DNA from: Rugosimonospora africana
GTDB lineage: Bacteria; Actinomycetota; Actinomycetes; Mycobacteriales; Micromonosporaceae
Assembly: GCF_016862975.1 (NCBI RefSeq)
Contig: NZ_BONZ01000030.1
Location: 240,789 to 304,788 of the forward strand
DNA length: 64,000 nucleotides
Direction: 5' to 3'
Shown: positions 53,256 to 62,977 of the stretch, piece by piece
Layout of the letters: every line of letters begins with the position of its first letter
Position numbering within the stretch: position 1 is the stretch's first letter
The notes under the pieces: model-generated
The model's input: only the letters and a program-made list of their open reading frames with translations
Databases searched by the model: none
What the model was told of the DNA's origin: nothing
Made by a program: the position numbers and the translations under genes

Positions 53256-54859
53256 CGGCCGCGAGTCGCGAGCACCTGGACGCGGCCCGGGGACTGGCGG
53301 GTCCCCGGCGCCGCGCCCGGGGCGATGCGGTGCCGCCGCCCGCAGAGGACGAGTGGCTGGCCGCGAACGCTCCGGACTTCTCCTGCCCGGACCCGCTCCT
53401 GTCCGGCGTCTACGATTACCGGTGGCGGGTCTTCTACCGGCACCTGAGCCGTGGCGACGCTGGCTGGACGATCAGCGAGTTCCTGCAGCCGGGCCCGGGC
53501 CGGGCATTCGGCACCGTGAACGCGGCGGCCGGCCACCACATCTACGACGGCCGCTGGCTGCGCGACCCCCGGTTCGTCGACGACTACGTCCGCTTCTGGT
53601 ACACAAACCCCCGCGCCGAACCGGGCCGCTACACCGAGTGGATAGCGGACGCCGTCTGGCGGCGCTGCCTGCTCACCGGCGACCTCACCGTTCCGGTCTC
53701 AGTGCTGCCCGGCATGGTGGCCGCCTACGAGGCGCGGGAAGCGGACAGCCTGCACCCGAGCGGCCTGTTCTGGGCACACGACCTGGCCGACGCGATGGAG
53801 TTCTCGATCAGCGGTGACGGGCTGAGACCGTCGGTCAACAGTTACCAGTACGGCAATGCCCGGGCCATCGCGCACCTCGCCCGCATCGCCGGCGACCCGG
53901 TGACCGCGGACCGCTTCGCCGACCGGGCGCAACGGCTGCGCCGGCGCGTGCTGAACGTCCTGTGGGACGGCGAGTTCTTCAAGACGCGTCCCCTGTCGGC
54001 GGCGGGTGAGGCGGAGTACCTCGGGACCGCATCGGTGCGGCGGCGCCTTCCGGAGGCCGAACGGCTTTCTCCGGTGCCACCCTGGGGCAGCGCCGGCTGC
54101 GGCCGCAACGCCAGGGAACTGATCGGCTACCTTCCCTGGTACTTCGGGCTGCCGCAGGGCGAGGTCGACCCGGAGCCGGCCCTGGCCGAGCTGACCGACC
54201 CCGCCGGATTTTCGGGCGCCTTCGGCCTCCGTACCGCCGAACGCCGCCACGCGCGCTACCGCTTTCCGGTCGCCACGACCGATCCGCGGTTCCTCTGCAA
54301 GTGGAACGGGGTCAGCTGGCCGTTCGCCACGAGCCAGACGCTGACCGCTCTGGCGCGGTTGCTGCACGGAAACGAGGTGTCCCGCGACACCTGGGCACCC
54401 GTGTTCCACTCGCTGCTGCTGCGGTACGCCGCGGCGCACGTGCCGCGCGGCGACCGTGAATCCGGCGGCGACCGTGAATCCCGCGGCTACCAGCTGGACG
54501 AAGACCTCGACCCGGAGACCGGCGAGTGGGTGACGCGCGAGTGGCGACGCGCCAACGACCCACGGCGCGTGGACGTCGGGAAGGACTACTACCACTCGTC
54601 GTTCGTCGACCTCGTCCTCGGCGGCCTGGTCGGTCTCGACGTGGACGAGGACGGCGTGCTGACGGTCGATCCTCTGATTCCCCGCGGGGTCTGGCACTGG
54701 TTCCGGGTGCGGTCACTGGCGTTGCGCGGGCGGACGGTCGACGTCGTGTGGGACGAACCCGGTCTGCCCGCCCGCGATCGGCGGGGGCTTCGCATCATCG
54801 TGGACGGAAGGACGGTGGTGGCACGTGACGACCTCGGCGTGCTCTCAACGCAACTCTAG
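53252..54859 (+). CDS. MGH1-like glycoside hydrolase, second copy
   Basis: 535 residues from GTG 53252, overlapping the sialidase stop. No signal peptide. An alpha/alpha barrel with GVYDYRWRVFYRHL, SVNSYQYGNARAIAHLA, CKWNGVSWPFATSQTL and DYYHSSFVDLVLGGLVG is characteristic of MGH1-like proteins in glycan-degradation loci. A duplicated GDRESGGDRESRG insertion lies at about 407-419. Its 3' end overlaps the GH127 gene by 35 bp in another frame. Substrate unknown. Confidence 0.8.
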   Translation: MTAASREHLDAARGLAGPRRRARGDAVPPPAEDEWLAANAPDFSCPDPLLSGVYDYRWRVFYRHLSRGDAGWTISEFLQPGPGRAFGTVNAAAGHHIYDGRWLRDPRFVDDYVRFWYTNPRAEPGRYTEWIADAVWRRCLLTGDLTVPVSVLPGMVAAYEAREADSLHPSGLFWAHDLADAMEFSISGDGLRPSVNSYQYGNARAIAHLARIAGDPVTADRFADRAQRLRRRVLNVLWDGEFFKTRPLSAAGEAEYLGTASVRRRLPEAERLSPVPPWGSAGCGRNARELIGYLPWYFGLPQGEVDPEPALAELTDPAGFSGAFGLRTAERRHARYRFPVATTDPRFLCKWNGVSWPFATSQTLTALARLLHGNEVSRDTWAPVFHSLLLRYAAAHVPRGDRESGGDRESRGYQLDEDLDPETGEWVTREWRRANDPRRVDVGKDYYHSSFVDLVLGGLVGLDVDEDGVLTVDPLIPRGVWHWFRVRSLALRGRTVDVVWDEPGLPARDRRGLRIIVDGRTVVARDDLGVLSTQL

Positions 54860-56747
54860 CGGTGGCCCGGCGGCACCCAGCGACACCGCCACGGTGGCGC
54901 TGCGCCCGCTGCCCGGGTCCGGAAGCCGCCTGACCGGTGGGTTCTGGGCGCGGCGCGTCGCCGCCAACCGGGCCGCCCTCCCGGTCGGGTACCAGCGCCT
55001 CGTCGACGCCGGCAACATCGGCAACCTCCGGGTGGCGGCGGGGGAGACGGACGGCACCGCCGAGGGGGCCAGCTTCCGGGACTCCGACGTGTACAAGTGG
55101 CTGGAGGCGACGGCCTGGGAGCACGCCCGCGACCCCGACGAGGCGCTGCTCGACCGGCTGCGCGAACTCACCCGTATCATCGCCACGGCACAACGCGAGG
55201 ACGGCTACCTCAACTCCGCCATCCAGGTCCGCGGCGAGGAACGGTACGCGCGGCTGTGGATGAGTCACGAGCTCTACTGCGCGGGCCACCTGTTCCAGGC
55301 CGCGGTGGCGGCCGCCCGGGCGACCGGGGAAACGGGGCTCCTCGACGTGGCGACCCGGTTCGCCGACCAGCTCGCCGCGACGTTCGGGCCCGGCCGCAGG
55401 CCGGAGCTCGAGAGGCACCCGGTGGTGGAGATGGCCCTGGTCGAGCTGTACCGGCAGACCGGCCGGCGGCGCTATCTGGAGCTCGCACAGTACTTTGTGG
55501 ACGCCCGCGGTCACGGCCGGGCCACGAAGCCCGGGTTCGACCCGTCGCACTACGCCGACCCGGCCCACTACGCCGACCGGGTTCCGGTGCGCGAGGCGCG
55601 GACGCTGGAGGGGCACGCCGTGCGCGCGGTCTACTTCGCTGCCGGGGCCACCGATGTCGCGATCGAGACGGGCGACGCCGAGCTGCTGGCCGCGGTGCGC
55701 CGGTTGTACGACGCGACGCGGCGGCGCAAGCAGCACGTGACCGGTGCCGTCGGCTCCCGGTGGGACGGTGAGGCGTTCGGCGACTCGTACGAGCTGCCAC
55801 CCGATCGGGCCTACGCGGAGACCTGCGCCGCCATCGGCACGCTGCAGTGGGCCTGGCGGCTGCTGCTGGCCACCGGCGATGCCGGGTACGCCGACCAGAT
55901 CGAGTTGCTGCTCTACAACGCGATCCTGCCGGCCGTCTCGCTTGAGGGCACCGACTACTTCTACGTCAACACCCTGCACCGGCGCACCGGAGCGCGCGGC
56001 GACGTCCAGCGGTCCCCGGCCCACGGCCGGCGGCCCTGGTTCAACTGCGCCTGCTGCCCGCCCAACGTGATGCGTACCCTGGCCAGCCTCCCGGAGTACT
56101 TCGCCACCGGCGACGAGAACGGCCTGCGGATACACCAGTACGCTCCGGCCGCGCTGCGCGCCGGAGACCTGGCGGTAAAGGTCGAGACCGAGTACCCGTG
56201 GCAGGGACGGGTCGTGGTGACCGTCCGCGAGGCGCCGGACCGGGAGGTGGAGCTGGCGCTGCGCGTACCCGACTGGGCCGACGGATCCACTGTGGACGGA
56301 TGGCCGGTGGTGGCCGGCGGGTACGCCTCTCTGCGGCGGGTGTTCCGGCCCGGCGACCGGATCGTGCTGGAGATGCCCATGCCGGCGCGACTCCTGGTGG
56401 CCGATGACCGGGTGGACGCCACCCGTGGCTGCGTGGCGGTGGCCCGTGGCCCGCTGGTCTACGCGATCGAACAACCCGACCAGCCCGACGGCGTGACCCT
56501 CGAAGACATCCGCATCGACCCGGCCGCCCCGCTGCGGCCCGAGCACCGGCCGGATCTGCTCGACGGGGTAACGGTGCTGAACACCACCGGCGCGGTCGCG
56601 GCCGATCGGCCCGGCGCGCCCTACCGCCCCTACGGCGGGCCGGCCCCGGTGGCGCGACCCACGCCCGTCACCCTCATCCCGTACTACGCCTGGGCCAACC
56701 GCGGCCCGCACGCGATGAGAGTGTGGATCCCGGCAACGGTCGGGTAG
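54825..56747 (+). CDS. GH127 beta-L-arabinofuranosidase-like enzyme
   Basis: 640 residues from GTG 54825. The GH127 zinc-thiolate site is complete: Glu332 and Cys334 in AETCAAIG, Cys410-Cys411 in FNCACCPPNV, matching Glu338, Cys340, Cys417, Cys418 of HypBA1. SFRDSDVYKWLEA and SHELYCAGH are further family motifs. No signal peptide: it acts on imported oligosaccharide, removing beta-L-arabinofuranose or the related aceric acid. It ends 7 bp before the opposing PhyH gene. Confidence 0.9.
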   Translation: MTTSACSQRNSSGGPAAPSDTATVALRPLPGSGSRLTGGFWARRVAANRAALPVGYQRLVDAGNIGNLRVAAGETDGTAEGASFRDSDVYKWLEATAWEHARDPDEALLDRLRELTRIIATAQREDGYLNSAIQVRGEERYARLWMSHELYCAGHLFQAAVAAARATGETGLLDVATRFADQLAATFGPGRRPELERHPVVEMALVELYRQTGRRRYLELAQYFVDARGHGRATKPGFDPSHYADPAHYADRVPVREARTLEGHAVRAVYFAAGATDVAIETGDAELLAAVRRLYDATRRRKQHVTGAVGSRWDGEAFGDSYELPPDRAYAETCAAIGTLQWAWRLLLATGDAGYADQIELLLYNAILPAVSLEGTDYFYVNTLHRRTGARGDVQRSPAHGRRPWFNCACCPPNVMRTLASLPEYFATGDENGLRIHQYAPAALRAGDLAVKVETEYPWQGRVVVTVREAPDREVELALRVPDWADGSTVDGWPVVAGGYASLRRVFRPGDRIVLEMPMPARLLVADDRVDATRGCVAVARGPLVYAIEQPDQPDGVTLEDIRIDPAAPLRPEHRPDLLDGVTVLNTTGAVAADRPGAPYRPYGGPAPVARPTPVTLIPYYAWANRGPHAMRVWIPATVG

Positions 56748-56753
56748 TGGGGT

Positions 56754-57632
56754 TCAGCGGTCGCAGCCGCCGTCCTTGTCCGGCCGCACATAGGCCCGCG
56801 TCAGGTCGGCGGTGCCCTTGTAGGCGTACGGGTCCTCGCCGGCGACGAGCACGATGTCGCGGTAGTCCCACCTTGCCGGCGCGGTACCCGGGGGCACCCG
56901 CCAGCACAGCGGGGACTCGGCGCTCATGTAGTGGTGCACCAGTGCCCGCCGGAAACCGTGCCGGCCGGTGTTGGGCAGCGACCGGTGCAGCAGGTACCCG
57001 TTGAAGACCACCGCCGACCCGGCGGGCACCTCGACCGGTATCGCGTCCTCGTCCCGGTACGGGAAGTCGTACGCCTCGATGGAGCAGTCGAAGCGGGCGT
57101 CGTCCTGTTCCCGGTCGGGGTAGAGCACGCCGCGGCGGTGCGACCCGGGCAGCACCCACAGGCAGCCGTTCTCGACCGTCGCGTCGTCCAGGGCGATCCA
57201 CACCGCGAACAGCGACCGGTCGCGGGTGGGAATGAAGAACTCGTCCTGGTGCCAGGGCTGGCCCGGCCGGCCCTCCGACTTGATGAACAGCATCGACTGC
57301 ATCGACTTGACGTTCGGCCCGACAACGCGGACCAGGGTGTCGACGATCCGTGGGTGCGCGACGGACCGGCGGACCAGCCCGGAGAGCTTGTGCGGGTGGT
57401 GCACGCACAGGTAGCGCCGCAGCACGTCGGCGTCGGAGTCGTCCCGGCCGGCGGCCGGTGCGTGCCCGATCTCACCCAGCTCGCCCCGGCAGATGCGGAT
57501 CGCCTCGGCGTTGACCCCCGCGACCTCCTCGGGGCTCAGGGCATCCGGCAGGACGCCGTACCCGCCGAGGCGAACCTGTTCGATCAGCGCCTCGACGTCG
57601 GCGGCCGGTGTCGCGGGCGGCATCGGTGTCAT
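56754..57632 (-). CDS. Phytanoyl-CoA dioxygenase (PhyH) family oxygenase
   Basis: 292 residues. The Fe(II) triad is His128-Gln-Asp130 (PWHQDEFF) and His216 (LLHRSLPN), with Arg228 or Arg229 for 2-oxoglutarate. GGYGVLPDALSPEEVAGV is the usual N-terminus. Such enzymes in sugar loci hydroxylate or demethylate small molecules; the substrate here is not known. Divergent from the AraC gene (97 bp), which likely regulates it. Confidence 0.88.
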   Translation of the reverse strand: MTPMPPATPAADVEALIEQVRLGGYGVLPDALSPEEVAGVNAEAIRICRGELGEIGHAPAAGRDDSDADVLRRYLCVHHPHKLSGLVRRSVAHPRIVDTLVRVVGPNVKSMQSMLFIKSEGRPGQPWHQDEFFIPTRDRSLFAVWIALDDATVENGCLWVLPGSHRRGVLYPDREQDDARFDCSIEAYDFPYRDEDAIPVEVPAGSAVVFNGYLLHRSLPNTGRHGFRRALVHHYMSAESPLCWRVPPGTAPARWDYRDIVLVAGEDPYAYKGTADLTRAYVRPDKDGGCDR

Positions 57633-57728
57633 GACTTCTCCCCGGTCGGTACGGCAGCTGCGTCAACAGTCTCGACCACATCCCGCACAGGCGGCCATGT
57701 CCACCGCTGCCAGGTAACCTGTCCGTTC

Positions 57729-58640
57729 GTGACCTCCGCGTCGGCCGGCATCCGGGTACGCAACGGACCCGCCGTCGCGCACTACCCGCCCGGCGCCACA
57801 CTCGGGCCTCGAGTGCTGCCCGGCTACGAGTACGTCTGGATGCTGCGCGGCAACGCCACGTGGCGGTACGCGCCGGACGGCGGTGACCCGATGTCGGCAC
57901 CGCCGCTCGGCCTCGAGCCCGGGATGCTGTTACTCGCCAGGCCGGGGCCGCGCGAACACTACGCCTGGGACCGGGATCGGCCGTGTGTCCACGGGTACGT
58001 CAGCTTCTACGTCGATGATGTCGCCTGGGTGGACGGGGCCGCCCCGCGCGCACCCGAGGGCTGGCCGTTGATCCGGCGTTTCTCCGCCGGGGACCCGATC
58101 GAGGCGCTGTGCCGATACCTGCTGTGGCTCGGCGGCACCGACGCACCCGGCGCGGCCGAGCGCACCGTCGACGTGCTGGGTTGGCTGCTCGACCTGTTCG
58201 TCAACGGACCGGTGGCCGCCGATGCCGGCGACGCGTTGCCCGCGCACCTGCGTCCGCTGGTCGACTACCTGCGCGCCGCCTGGCGCGACGGGCGGATGCG
58301 ACCGCCGGGCATGGCCGAGTTGGCGGCCGCGGCGAACGTCTCGCCGGGGCACCTGGCCCGGATCTTCCGGCAGCGGTTCGGCACCGGTCCGGTCGCCGCC
58401 GTCGAGGCGGTTCGCCTTGCCCGCGCCGCCATGTTGCTGCAACGCAGCAACATCAGCGTCGGCGCGATAGCCGAGGTGTGCGGGTTCGCCAACCCGTTCC
58501 ACTTCTCCCGCCGCTTCCGGGCGGCGTACGGGCTGCCGCCACGGGCGTACCGGCAACTGCGGCCGGAGGAGCCCCTTGAGCCGGTACGGCGGGCGGGACT
58601 GCTCCCGCTGGCGCGGCCGTTGCTGGGGGAGGACCAGTGA
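57729..58640 (+). CDS. AraC-family regulator
   Basis: 303 residues from GTG 57729. An N-terminal cupin-like sensor domain (VLPGYEYVWMLRGNATW, GMLLLARPGPREHY) is followed by two helix-turn-helix units at about 200-290 (MAELAAAANVSPGHLARIFR; VGAIAEVCGFANPFHFSRRF). The pairing of sensor cupin and AraC DNA-binding domain is standard for sugar-responsive activators. It borders the glycan locus and is divergent from the PhyH gene. Confidence 0.9.
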   Translation: MTSASAGIRVRNGPAVAHYPPGATLGPRVLPGYEYVWMLRGNATWRYAPDGGDPMSAPPLGLEPGMLLLARPGPREHYAWDRDRPCVHGYVSFYVDDVAWVDGAAPRAPEGWPLIRRFSAGDPIEALCRYLLWLGGTDAPGAAERTVDVLGWLLDLFVNGPVAADAGDALPAHLRPLVDYLRAAWRDGRMRPPGMAELAAAANVSPGHLARIFRQRFGTGPVAAVEAVRLARAAMLLQRSNISVGAIAEVCGFANPFHFSRRFRAAYGLPPRAYRQLRPEEPLEPVRRAGLLPLARPLLGEDQ

Positions 58641-58677
58641 GCCGTCGCCGCCTCGGGAGCCGTGTGGTGCCTTGCCC

Positions 58678-59709
58678 TCACGCCGCTACGGAAACCGCGA
58701 GCTTGCCGATGGTGCGACCATCGAGCAGGTGGCGCACGGCCGCGGCGGTGTCGGCGAGCGGGTACGTGTGGTCCAGGACGGGTGCGACCTTCCCCGATCC
58801 GATCAGCTCGCTGAGGTCTTCGAGACCGTCGGCATTCTCGGACGCGATGAAGGTGCCCAACTTCTGGCTGACGAACGGCGACAGCAACTGGGCGCGCAGC
58901 TGCCGGTCGGTGCCGCCCAGCAGCTTGCCGCTCGTCTCGCCGCCGGCGATGACCAGCCGGCCCTGCGGTGTCAGGGCGCGGCGCAGGTCCGACAGGCCGC
59001 GGTTGCCGGCGATGTCGATGATGACGTCGTAGCGTCGCCCGTCCCCGAGGAAGTCCTGGCATGTGTAGTCGATGACGTGGTCCGCACCGATCCCGCGTAC
59101 CGCGTCGAGCTTCGCCGTGCTGGCCACGGCCGTGACCTCGGCCCCGAACGCCTTCGCGAGCTGAACCGCGAAGGTGCCGGCGCCACCGGCCGCACCGGTG
59201 ATCAGCACCCGCTGTCCGGACCGCACCCGCCCGTTGTCCCGCACCGCCTGCAGCGCGGTCAGGCCGGAGATCGGAACGACCGCCGCCTGCGCGAAGGACA
59301 GCCCGACAGGCTTGCGGGCCAGGCGTGCGGGGCGGGCAAGCGCGTATTCGGCGAACGTCGCCGTGCCGCTGCCATACACCTCGTCGCCCGGGGCGAATCC
59401 GGTGACTCCGGCCCCGACCGCCGCGACGGTGCCGGCGAGATTGCGGCCGGGGTTCGCGGCCTTCGGCTGGCGCAGGCCGAAGCCCGCCAGGCGGACCGGG
59501 TACGGCAGGCCGGACATGATGTGCCAGGTGCCACGGTCCACACTGGACGCTTCCACCCGCACCAGGACCTCACCCGTGCCGACCGCCGGCACGGGTCGCT
59601 GCCCGATCCGCAGCACATCCTCGGGCTGCGCACCGTAGCGGTCCTGCAGGATCGTCGCCATCGTGGTCGCGCTGTTGGTGGTGGCCGCGGGTCTGATCAG
59701 GTCGCTCAT
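58678..59709 (-). CDS. MDR-superfamily zinc-less NAD(P)-dependent oxidoreductase
   Basis: 343 residues. [21 protein letters not shown] opens the GroES-like domain, [22 protein letters not shown] is the nucleotide fold, [12 protein letters not shown] and IIDIAGNRG are typical of the quinone-reductase-like branch, and no catalytic zinc ligands are seen. It is divergent from a TetR gene across a tandem operator, so it is probably induced by a small molecule that the TetR protein senses. Confidence 0.9.
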   Translation of the reverse strand: MSDLIRPAATTNSATTMATILQDRYGAQPEDVLRIGQRPVPAVGTGEVLVRVEASSVDRGTWHIMSGLPYPVRLAGFGLRQPKAANPGRNLAGTVAAVGAGVTGFAPGDEVYGSGTATFAEYALARPARLARKPVGLSFAQAAVVPISGLTALQAVRDNGRVRSGQRVLITGAAGGAGTFAVQLAKAFGAEVTAVASTAKLDAVRGIGADHVIDYTCQDFLGDGRRYDVIIDIAGNRGLSDLRRALTPQGRLVIAGGETSGKLLGGTDRQLRAQLLSPFVSQKLGTFIASENADGLEDLSELIGSGKVAPVLDHTYPLADTAAAVRHLLDGRTIGKLAVSVAA

Positions 59710-59729
59710 GGCTGCTCTCCTCTCTACGT

Positions 59730-59766
59730 CTACTTACACCGTAAGTAGACCTACTTACGGTGTAAG
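59730..59766. promoter_or_regulatory. Tandem TetR operator
   Basis: CTTACACCGTAAGTAG (59733-59748) and its exact complement CTACTTACGGTGTAAG (59751-59766) make a perfect 16-bp inverted repeat. Inside it are two copies of a CTTAC-nnn-GTAAG dyad (59733-59745 and 59754-59766) spaced 21 bp centre to centre, two helical turns apart. It lies in the gap between the MDR gene and its TetR regulator. Confidence 0.85.
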
Positions 59767-59797
59767 CTGTCAAGCGTCAGAAGGAGGACAGTCCACC

Positions 59798-60484
59798 GTG
59801 GCACCACGCAACACCACCCGAACGGCCAAACGCGATCCGCTGACCCGGGACCGGGTCCTGCGCAGCGCTGTCGAACTCGCCGACGCGAGCGGGATCGAGG
59901 CGTTGAGCATGCGCAAGCTCGGCGAGTCCCTCGGCGTGGAGGCGATGTCCCTGTACAACCACGTGTCCGGCAAGGAGGACCTGCTGGACGGGATGATCGA
60001 CGTCGTCTTCGACGAGATCGAGCTGCCTTCGTCCGAAGACGGCTGGCGGGAGTCGATGCGCCGACGGGCAGGCTCGGTCCGCGAGGCGCTGTCCCGGCAC
60101 CGCTGGGCCATCGGCCTCATGGAGTCCCGCGTCACCCCGGGGCCGGCGACGCTTCGCCACCACGACGCCGTGATCGGATGCCTGCGGCAGGGCGGATTCC
60201 CGGTCGCGTTGACCGCACACGCCTTCTCGGTGCTCGACAGCTACATCTACGGGTTCGCGCTGCAGGAGAAGAGCCTGCCCTTCGAAACCCCGGAGGAGAC
60301 CTCCGAACTGGCACAGTCCATCATGGGCGGCTTCGCCGAGGGGGCGTATCCGCACCTGGCCGAGCTGGCCACAGCGCACATCCTGCAGCCCGGCTATTCC
60401 TACGGCGACGAGTTCGCCTTCGGGCTGGAACTCATCCTGGACGGCCTCGAGCGGGGCCTGCCGAAGGGCCGCCGGAGGAAATAG
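59798..60484 (+). CDS. TetR-family regulator of the MDR gene
   Basis: 228 residues from GTG 59798 with GGAGG about 10 nt upstream. The DNA-binding domain is at 15-65 ([47 protein letters not shown]), the TetR_C ligand domain covers the rest. It should bind the double operator 32 bp before its start and repress both its own and the divergent MDR gene. A shorter relative is at 32313. Confidence 0.9.
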   Translation: MAPRNTTRTAKRDPLTRDRVLRSAVELADASGIEALSMRKLGESLGVEAMSLYNHVSGKEDLLDGMIDVVFDEIELPSSEDGWRESMRRRAGSVREALSRHRWAIGLMESRVTPGPATLRHHDAVIGCLRQGGFPVALTAHAFSVLDSYIYGFALQEKSLPFETPEETSELAQSIMGGFAEGAYPHLAELATAHILQPGYSYGDEFAFGLELILDGLERGLPKGRRRK

Positions 60485-60493
60485 CGCGTCAAG

Positions 60494-60731
60494 ACACGCG
60501 GAAGGCCCGCCGGTACGGCCAACGTGCTGGAGATGGACCCGGGCACGTCGTGGCCGAGGCGCGACGTCCACGAGCCCGGCCCGGAAGAGGTCTACGTGGT
60601 CGCCGGTATCTTCAGCGACGGCGCACGCGACTACCCGGCCGGCACCTTCCCGCACGCGCCGGTGGTGGTCGTGGCACGTGCCCGCGACCACCACCGGCTG
60701 CACGCTGTCTCTCTTCTATCCCTTGGGTTGA
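60494..60731 (+). pseudogene. Frameshifted cupin (ChrR-like) gene
   Basis: The first frame reads NVLEMDPGTSWPRRDVHEPG then EEVYVVAGIFSDGARDYPAG, the cupin of ChrR-like proteins. Near 60660 a frameshift occurs; the sense then continues one frame over as SWHVPATTTGCTLSLFYPLG and stops at 60731. No start codon with a ribosome site was found. Non-functional. Confidence 0.7.
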
Positions 60732-60788
60732 GGCTTCTCGTCTCGTTCGCGGGTCGACGCGGCGTTCACCCGGTCCGGTCGGCCGGCG

Positions 60789-61940
60789 TCAGGAGGCCAC
60801 GGTGACCGGGTCGGAGGTGGCCTGGCTGGTGCCTGCCAGGTTGCCGCCGGACACCTGGCAGGCGATCTCGGCACCGGCAAGAGACACGTCCGGAACGAAC
60901 TCCTGACCGGTCGCCCCGTCGATCGGTACCGGGATGATGAACGGGCCCGCCCGCAGGATCGTCGCCCACTGGTACATCACGGTCCTGGCCGGTCCGCCGC
61001 GCAGCGGATCCCAGCCGGCCGACACGCAACGGGCCGGAGCCCCGACCGTGACGGCACCGGAGACGGTCGGCCGACCGGCCGGGTACGGCTCCAGAACCGG
61101 GGCCGGCCGATACATCCATCCCCGAAAGGCGGTGGCGTCGGCGAAGTACAGGGGCGACGCCTGACCGCACTCCTTGCCCGCGGTCTCGCCGCCGAAGCTG
61201 AACGCGCCGGCCAGCAGGGCGACCCCGTCGCGGTACGTCACGACCGGACTGCCGCTGTCGTTGTAGCAGCCGGTGACCTCGCCCTGGTCGTCCTGCGCGC
61301 AAGCCACCGAGCCACCGTCCACAGTGGCCGGTGTCTGTGCCGCGCACGCGGCCGGATCGAGCATCGTCAGATTGCCCTGGTGCAGCACGTCATCGCGGAA
61401 CTGGTCGGCACCGGCCAGCCCCGTCGAGCCGTGCGCGTACATGGCCACGGCGGTGCCCGGCCGCGGTCGCGAGGGTGCCAGCGGCAGCGGCCGGATGCCG
61501 GTCACCGGCCGGTCCAGAAGTACGATGGCCAGGTCGTCGCGGGCGCTGGACAGGTTGAGGTCGCTCGGATCGACGGGGGAGGGCAGTATCTGGTACCCCG
61601 GCAGGGTGGAGATGCCCCGGATGCCACGCACCTGGCCCGGATCGCCGGACAGCACCCGCGCGTCGATGTGCACCTCGGTCTGGCCCGGGTCGACGTGGTC
61701 CACGCAGTGCCCGGCGGTCAGCACCCGATCCGGCGTGATGAGTACACCCCCGCAGCCGGCCCGCTGCAGCAGCGGGGCGTCCGTCGCTGCGGGCGTCGAC
61801 GCCAGGGTCGCCACCCATGGGGCCGTGGACGGGTCGTTGACGGGCTCGCCACCGGACATCGCCTGGCTCGGGCTCACTGTCGCGAAGACCAGCATGGCGG
61901 TACCGGCAATCGCCGTGAGGGGAACGAGGAAACGGATCAT
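60789..61940 (-). CDS. Secreted trypsin-like serine protease (S1 family)
   Basis: 383 residues. A signal peptide ends near SPSQA (residue 27). The triad is His78 (LTAGHC), Asp136 (DDLAIVLLD) and Ser229 in CYNDSGSP, where Asn replaces the usual Gly of GDSGSP. Six-plus cysteines suggest disulfides. About 110 residues after the catalytic domain form an Ig-like or beta-rich extension with CVSAGWDPLRGG. Extracellular. Confidence 0.88.
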   Translation of the reverse strand: MIRFLVPLTAIAGTAMLVFATVSPSQAMSGGEPVNDPSTAPWVATLASTPAATDAPLLQRAGCGGVLITPDRVLTAGHCVDHVDPGQTEVHIDARVLSGDPGQVRGIRGISTLPGYQILPSPVDPSDLNLSSARDDLAIVLLDRPVTGIRPLPLAPSRPRPGTAVAMYAHGSTGLAGADQFRDDVLHQGNLTMLDPAACAAQTPATVDGGSVACAQDDQGEVTGCYNDSGSPVVTYRDGVALLAGAFSFGGETAGKECGQASPLYFADATAFRGWMYRPAPVLEPYPAGRPTVSGAVTVGAPARCVSAGWDPLRGGPARTVMYQWATILRAGPFIIPVPIDGATGQEFVPDVSLAGAEIACQVSGGNLAGTSQATSDPVTVAS

Positions 61941-62192
61941 GGTGGGAGGCTATTGGCCCGGCAACACCCACTGCCTCCGGGCTTTCCCCCGAGCCGACCC
62001 CCAATCTTCGGAAGCGAACGCCAACCGCTCGTTGCCTTCCCGCAAGCCACAGCCGAAGCGGTTCCCTCTCGATCGGTCACAAACGCCGGCCGCCATCCGT
62101 GATAGCGATGACGGGTCGCCCGGGTCACCCGGGTCGGTCCGACACGACCGGCGGGGCCGTTAGGGCCGCCGTACCGCGAGAGGGAGGCTGTG

Positions 62193-62609
62193 ATGGAAGC
62201 ACCGGGTACGTTGTCCGGGCCCCGGGCCGCGACGTTCGTCGGGCTGGTCGCGGGCCTGGCCGCGCTCGCGGTCCTGTGGGCGTCCGGGAGGTTCCAGTTC
62301 CCGATGTATCCGCCGCCGGGCATCATCACCATGCTGGCTGGTGTGCTTCTGGTGGGGCTGGTTCCGCGCCGGTGGGCGCCCGGCGTGGGCGCTGTCATGG
62401 GATTGGTGATCCTCGCCGCGTTCCTGTACAGCGGCGGACCGCTCAACCTGGCCGGCCGGCAGGGTGCGATGGTGGCTCTCGGCAACTGGATTCAGATACC
62501 GGCGGGGTTCACTGCCGTGATCGGGGGTGTGATGGCGGTACGCACCGAAGGCCGGCTGGTTGCCCGTCGATCGGGGCGCCAACGGTCGGGCGAGACATCC
62601 GCCCGCTAA
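62193..62609 (+). CDS. Small multi-pass membrane protein
   Basis: 138 residues from ATG 62193, 5 nt after GGGAGG; a GTG at 62190 is less well placed. Four hydrophobic segments (about 13-30, 39-56, 63-80, 91-112) with a PPPGII turn and a basic C-terminus. No family recognised. Its stop overlaps the end of the convergent VOC gene by 4 bp. Confidence 0.7.
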   Translation: MEAPGTLSGPRAATFVGLVAGLAALAVLWASGRFQFPMYPPPGIITMLAGVLLVGLVPRRWAPGVGAVMGLVILAAFLYSGGPLNLAGRQGAMVALGNWIQIPAGFTAVIGGVMAVRTEGRLVARRSGRQRSGETSAR

Positions 62610-62977
62610 CCCTGGTGCCGGCCGAACACGAGGCAGAACGGGTGGCCCGCCGGGTCCGCGAAGACACGGTAGCGGCCCTCCAGCTCACCCGGCAGCCGTC
62701 TGGCCCCCAGAGCCAGTAACTCCCGCTCCGCTGCCTCCACGTCGTCGACCCGGATGTCCAGATGCATCTGCTGGGGATGCCGCGGATCGGTCCAGTCCGG
62801 GGGAGTCCACCGGGGAACGCGTTGGAACGCCAACTGGCGTGCTCCGGGCTCGGAGCCGATCACGACCCAGTCTTCGCTGTCCTCGTTGACGCGCATGCCC
62901 AGGATCGTGGCGTAGAAGGCGGCCAGCGCACGGGGATCGAGGCAGTCGAGGACAGTCTTCTCCAGGCGACCGATCAT
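62606..62977 (-). CDS. VOC-family (glyoxalase-like) protein
   Basis: 123 residues. DPRALAAFYATILGMRV and MHLDIRVDDVEAAERELLALGA are the two beta-alpha-beta modules, ending with RVFADPAGHPFCLV, the standard VOC C-terminus with a metal-side His. Such small proteins bind antibiotics or catalyse minor isomerisations; the reaction is unassigned. Its ATG overlaps the stop of a decayed upstream gene (ATGA). Confidence 0.87.
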   Translation of the reverse strand: MIGRLEKTVLDCLDPRALAAFYATILGMRVNEDSEDWVVIGSEPGARQLAFQRVPRWTPPDWTDPRHPQQMHLDIRVDDVEAAERELLALGARRLPGELEGRYRVFADPAGHPFCLVFGRHQG

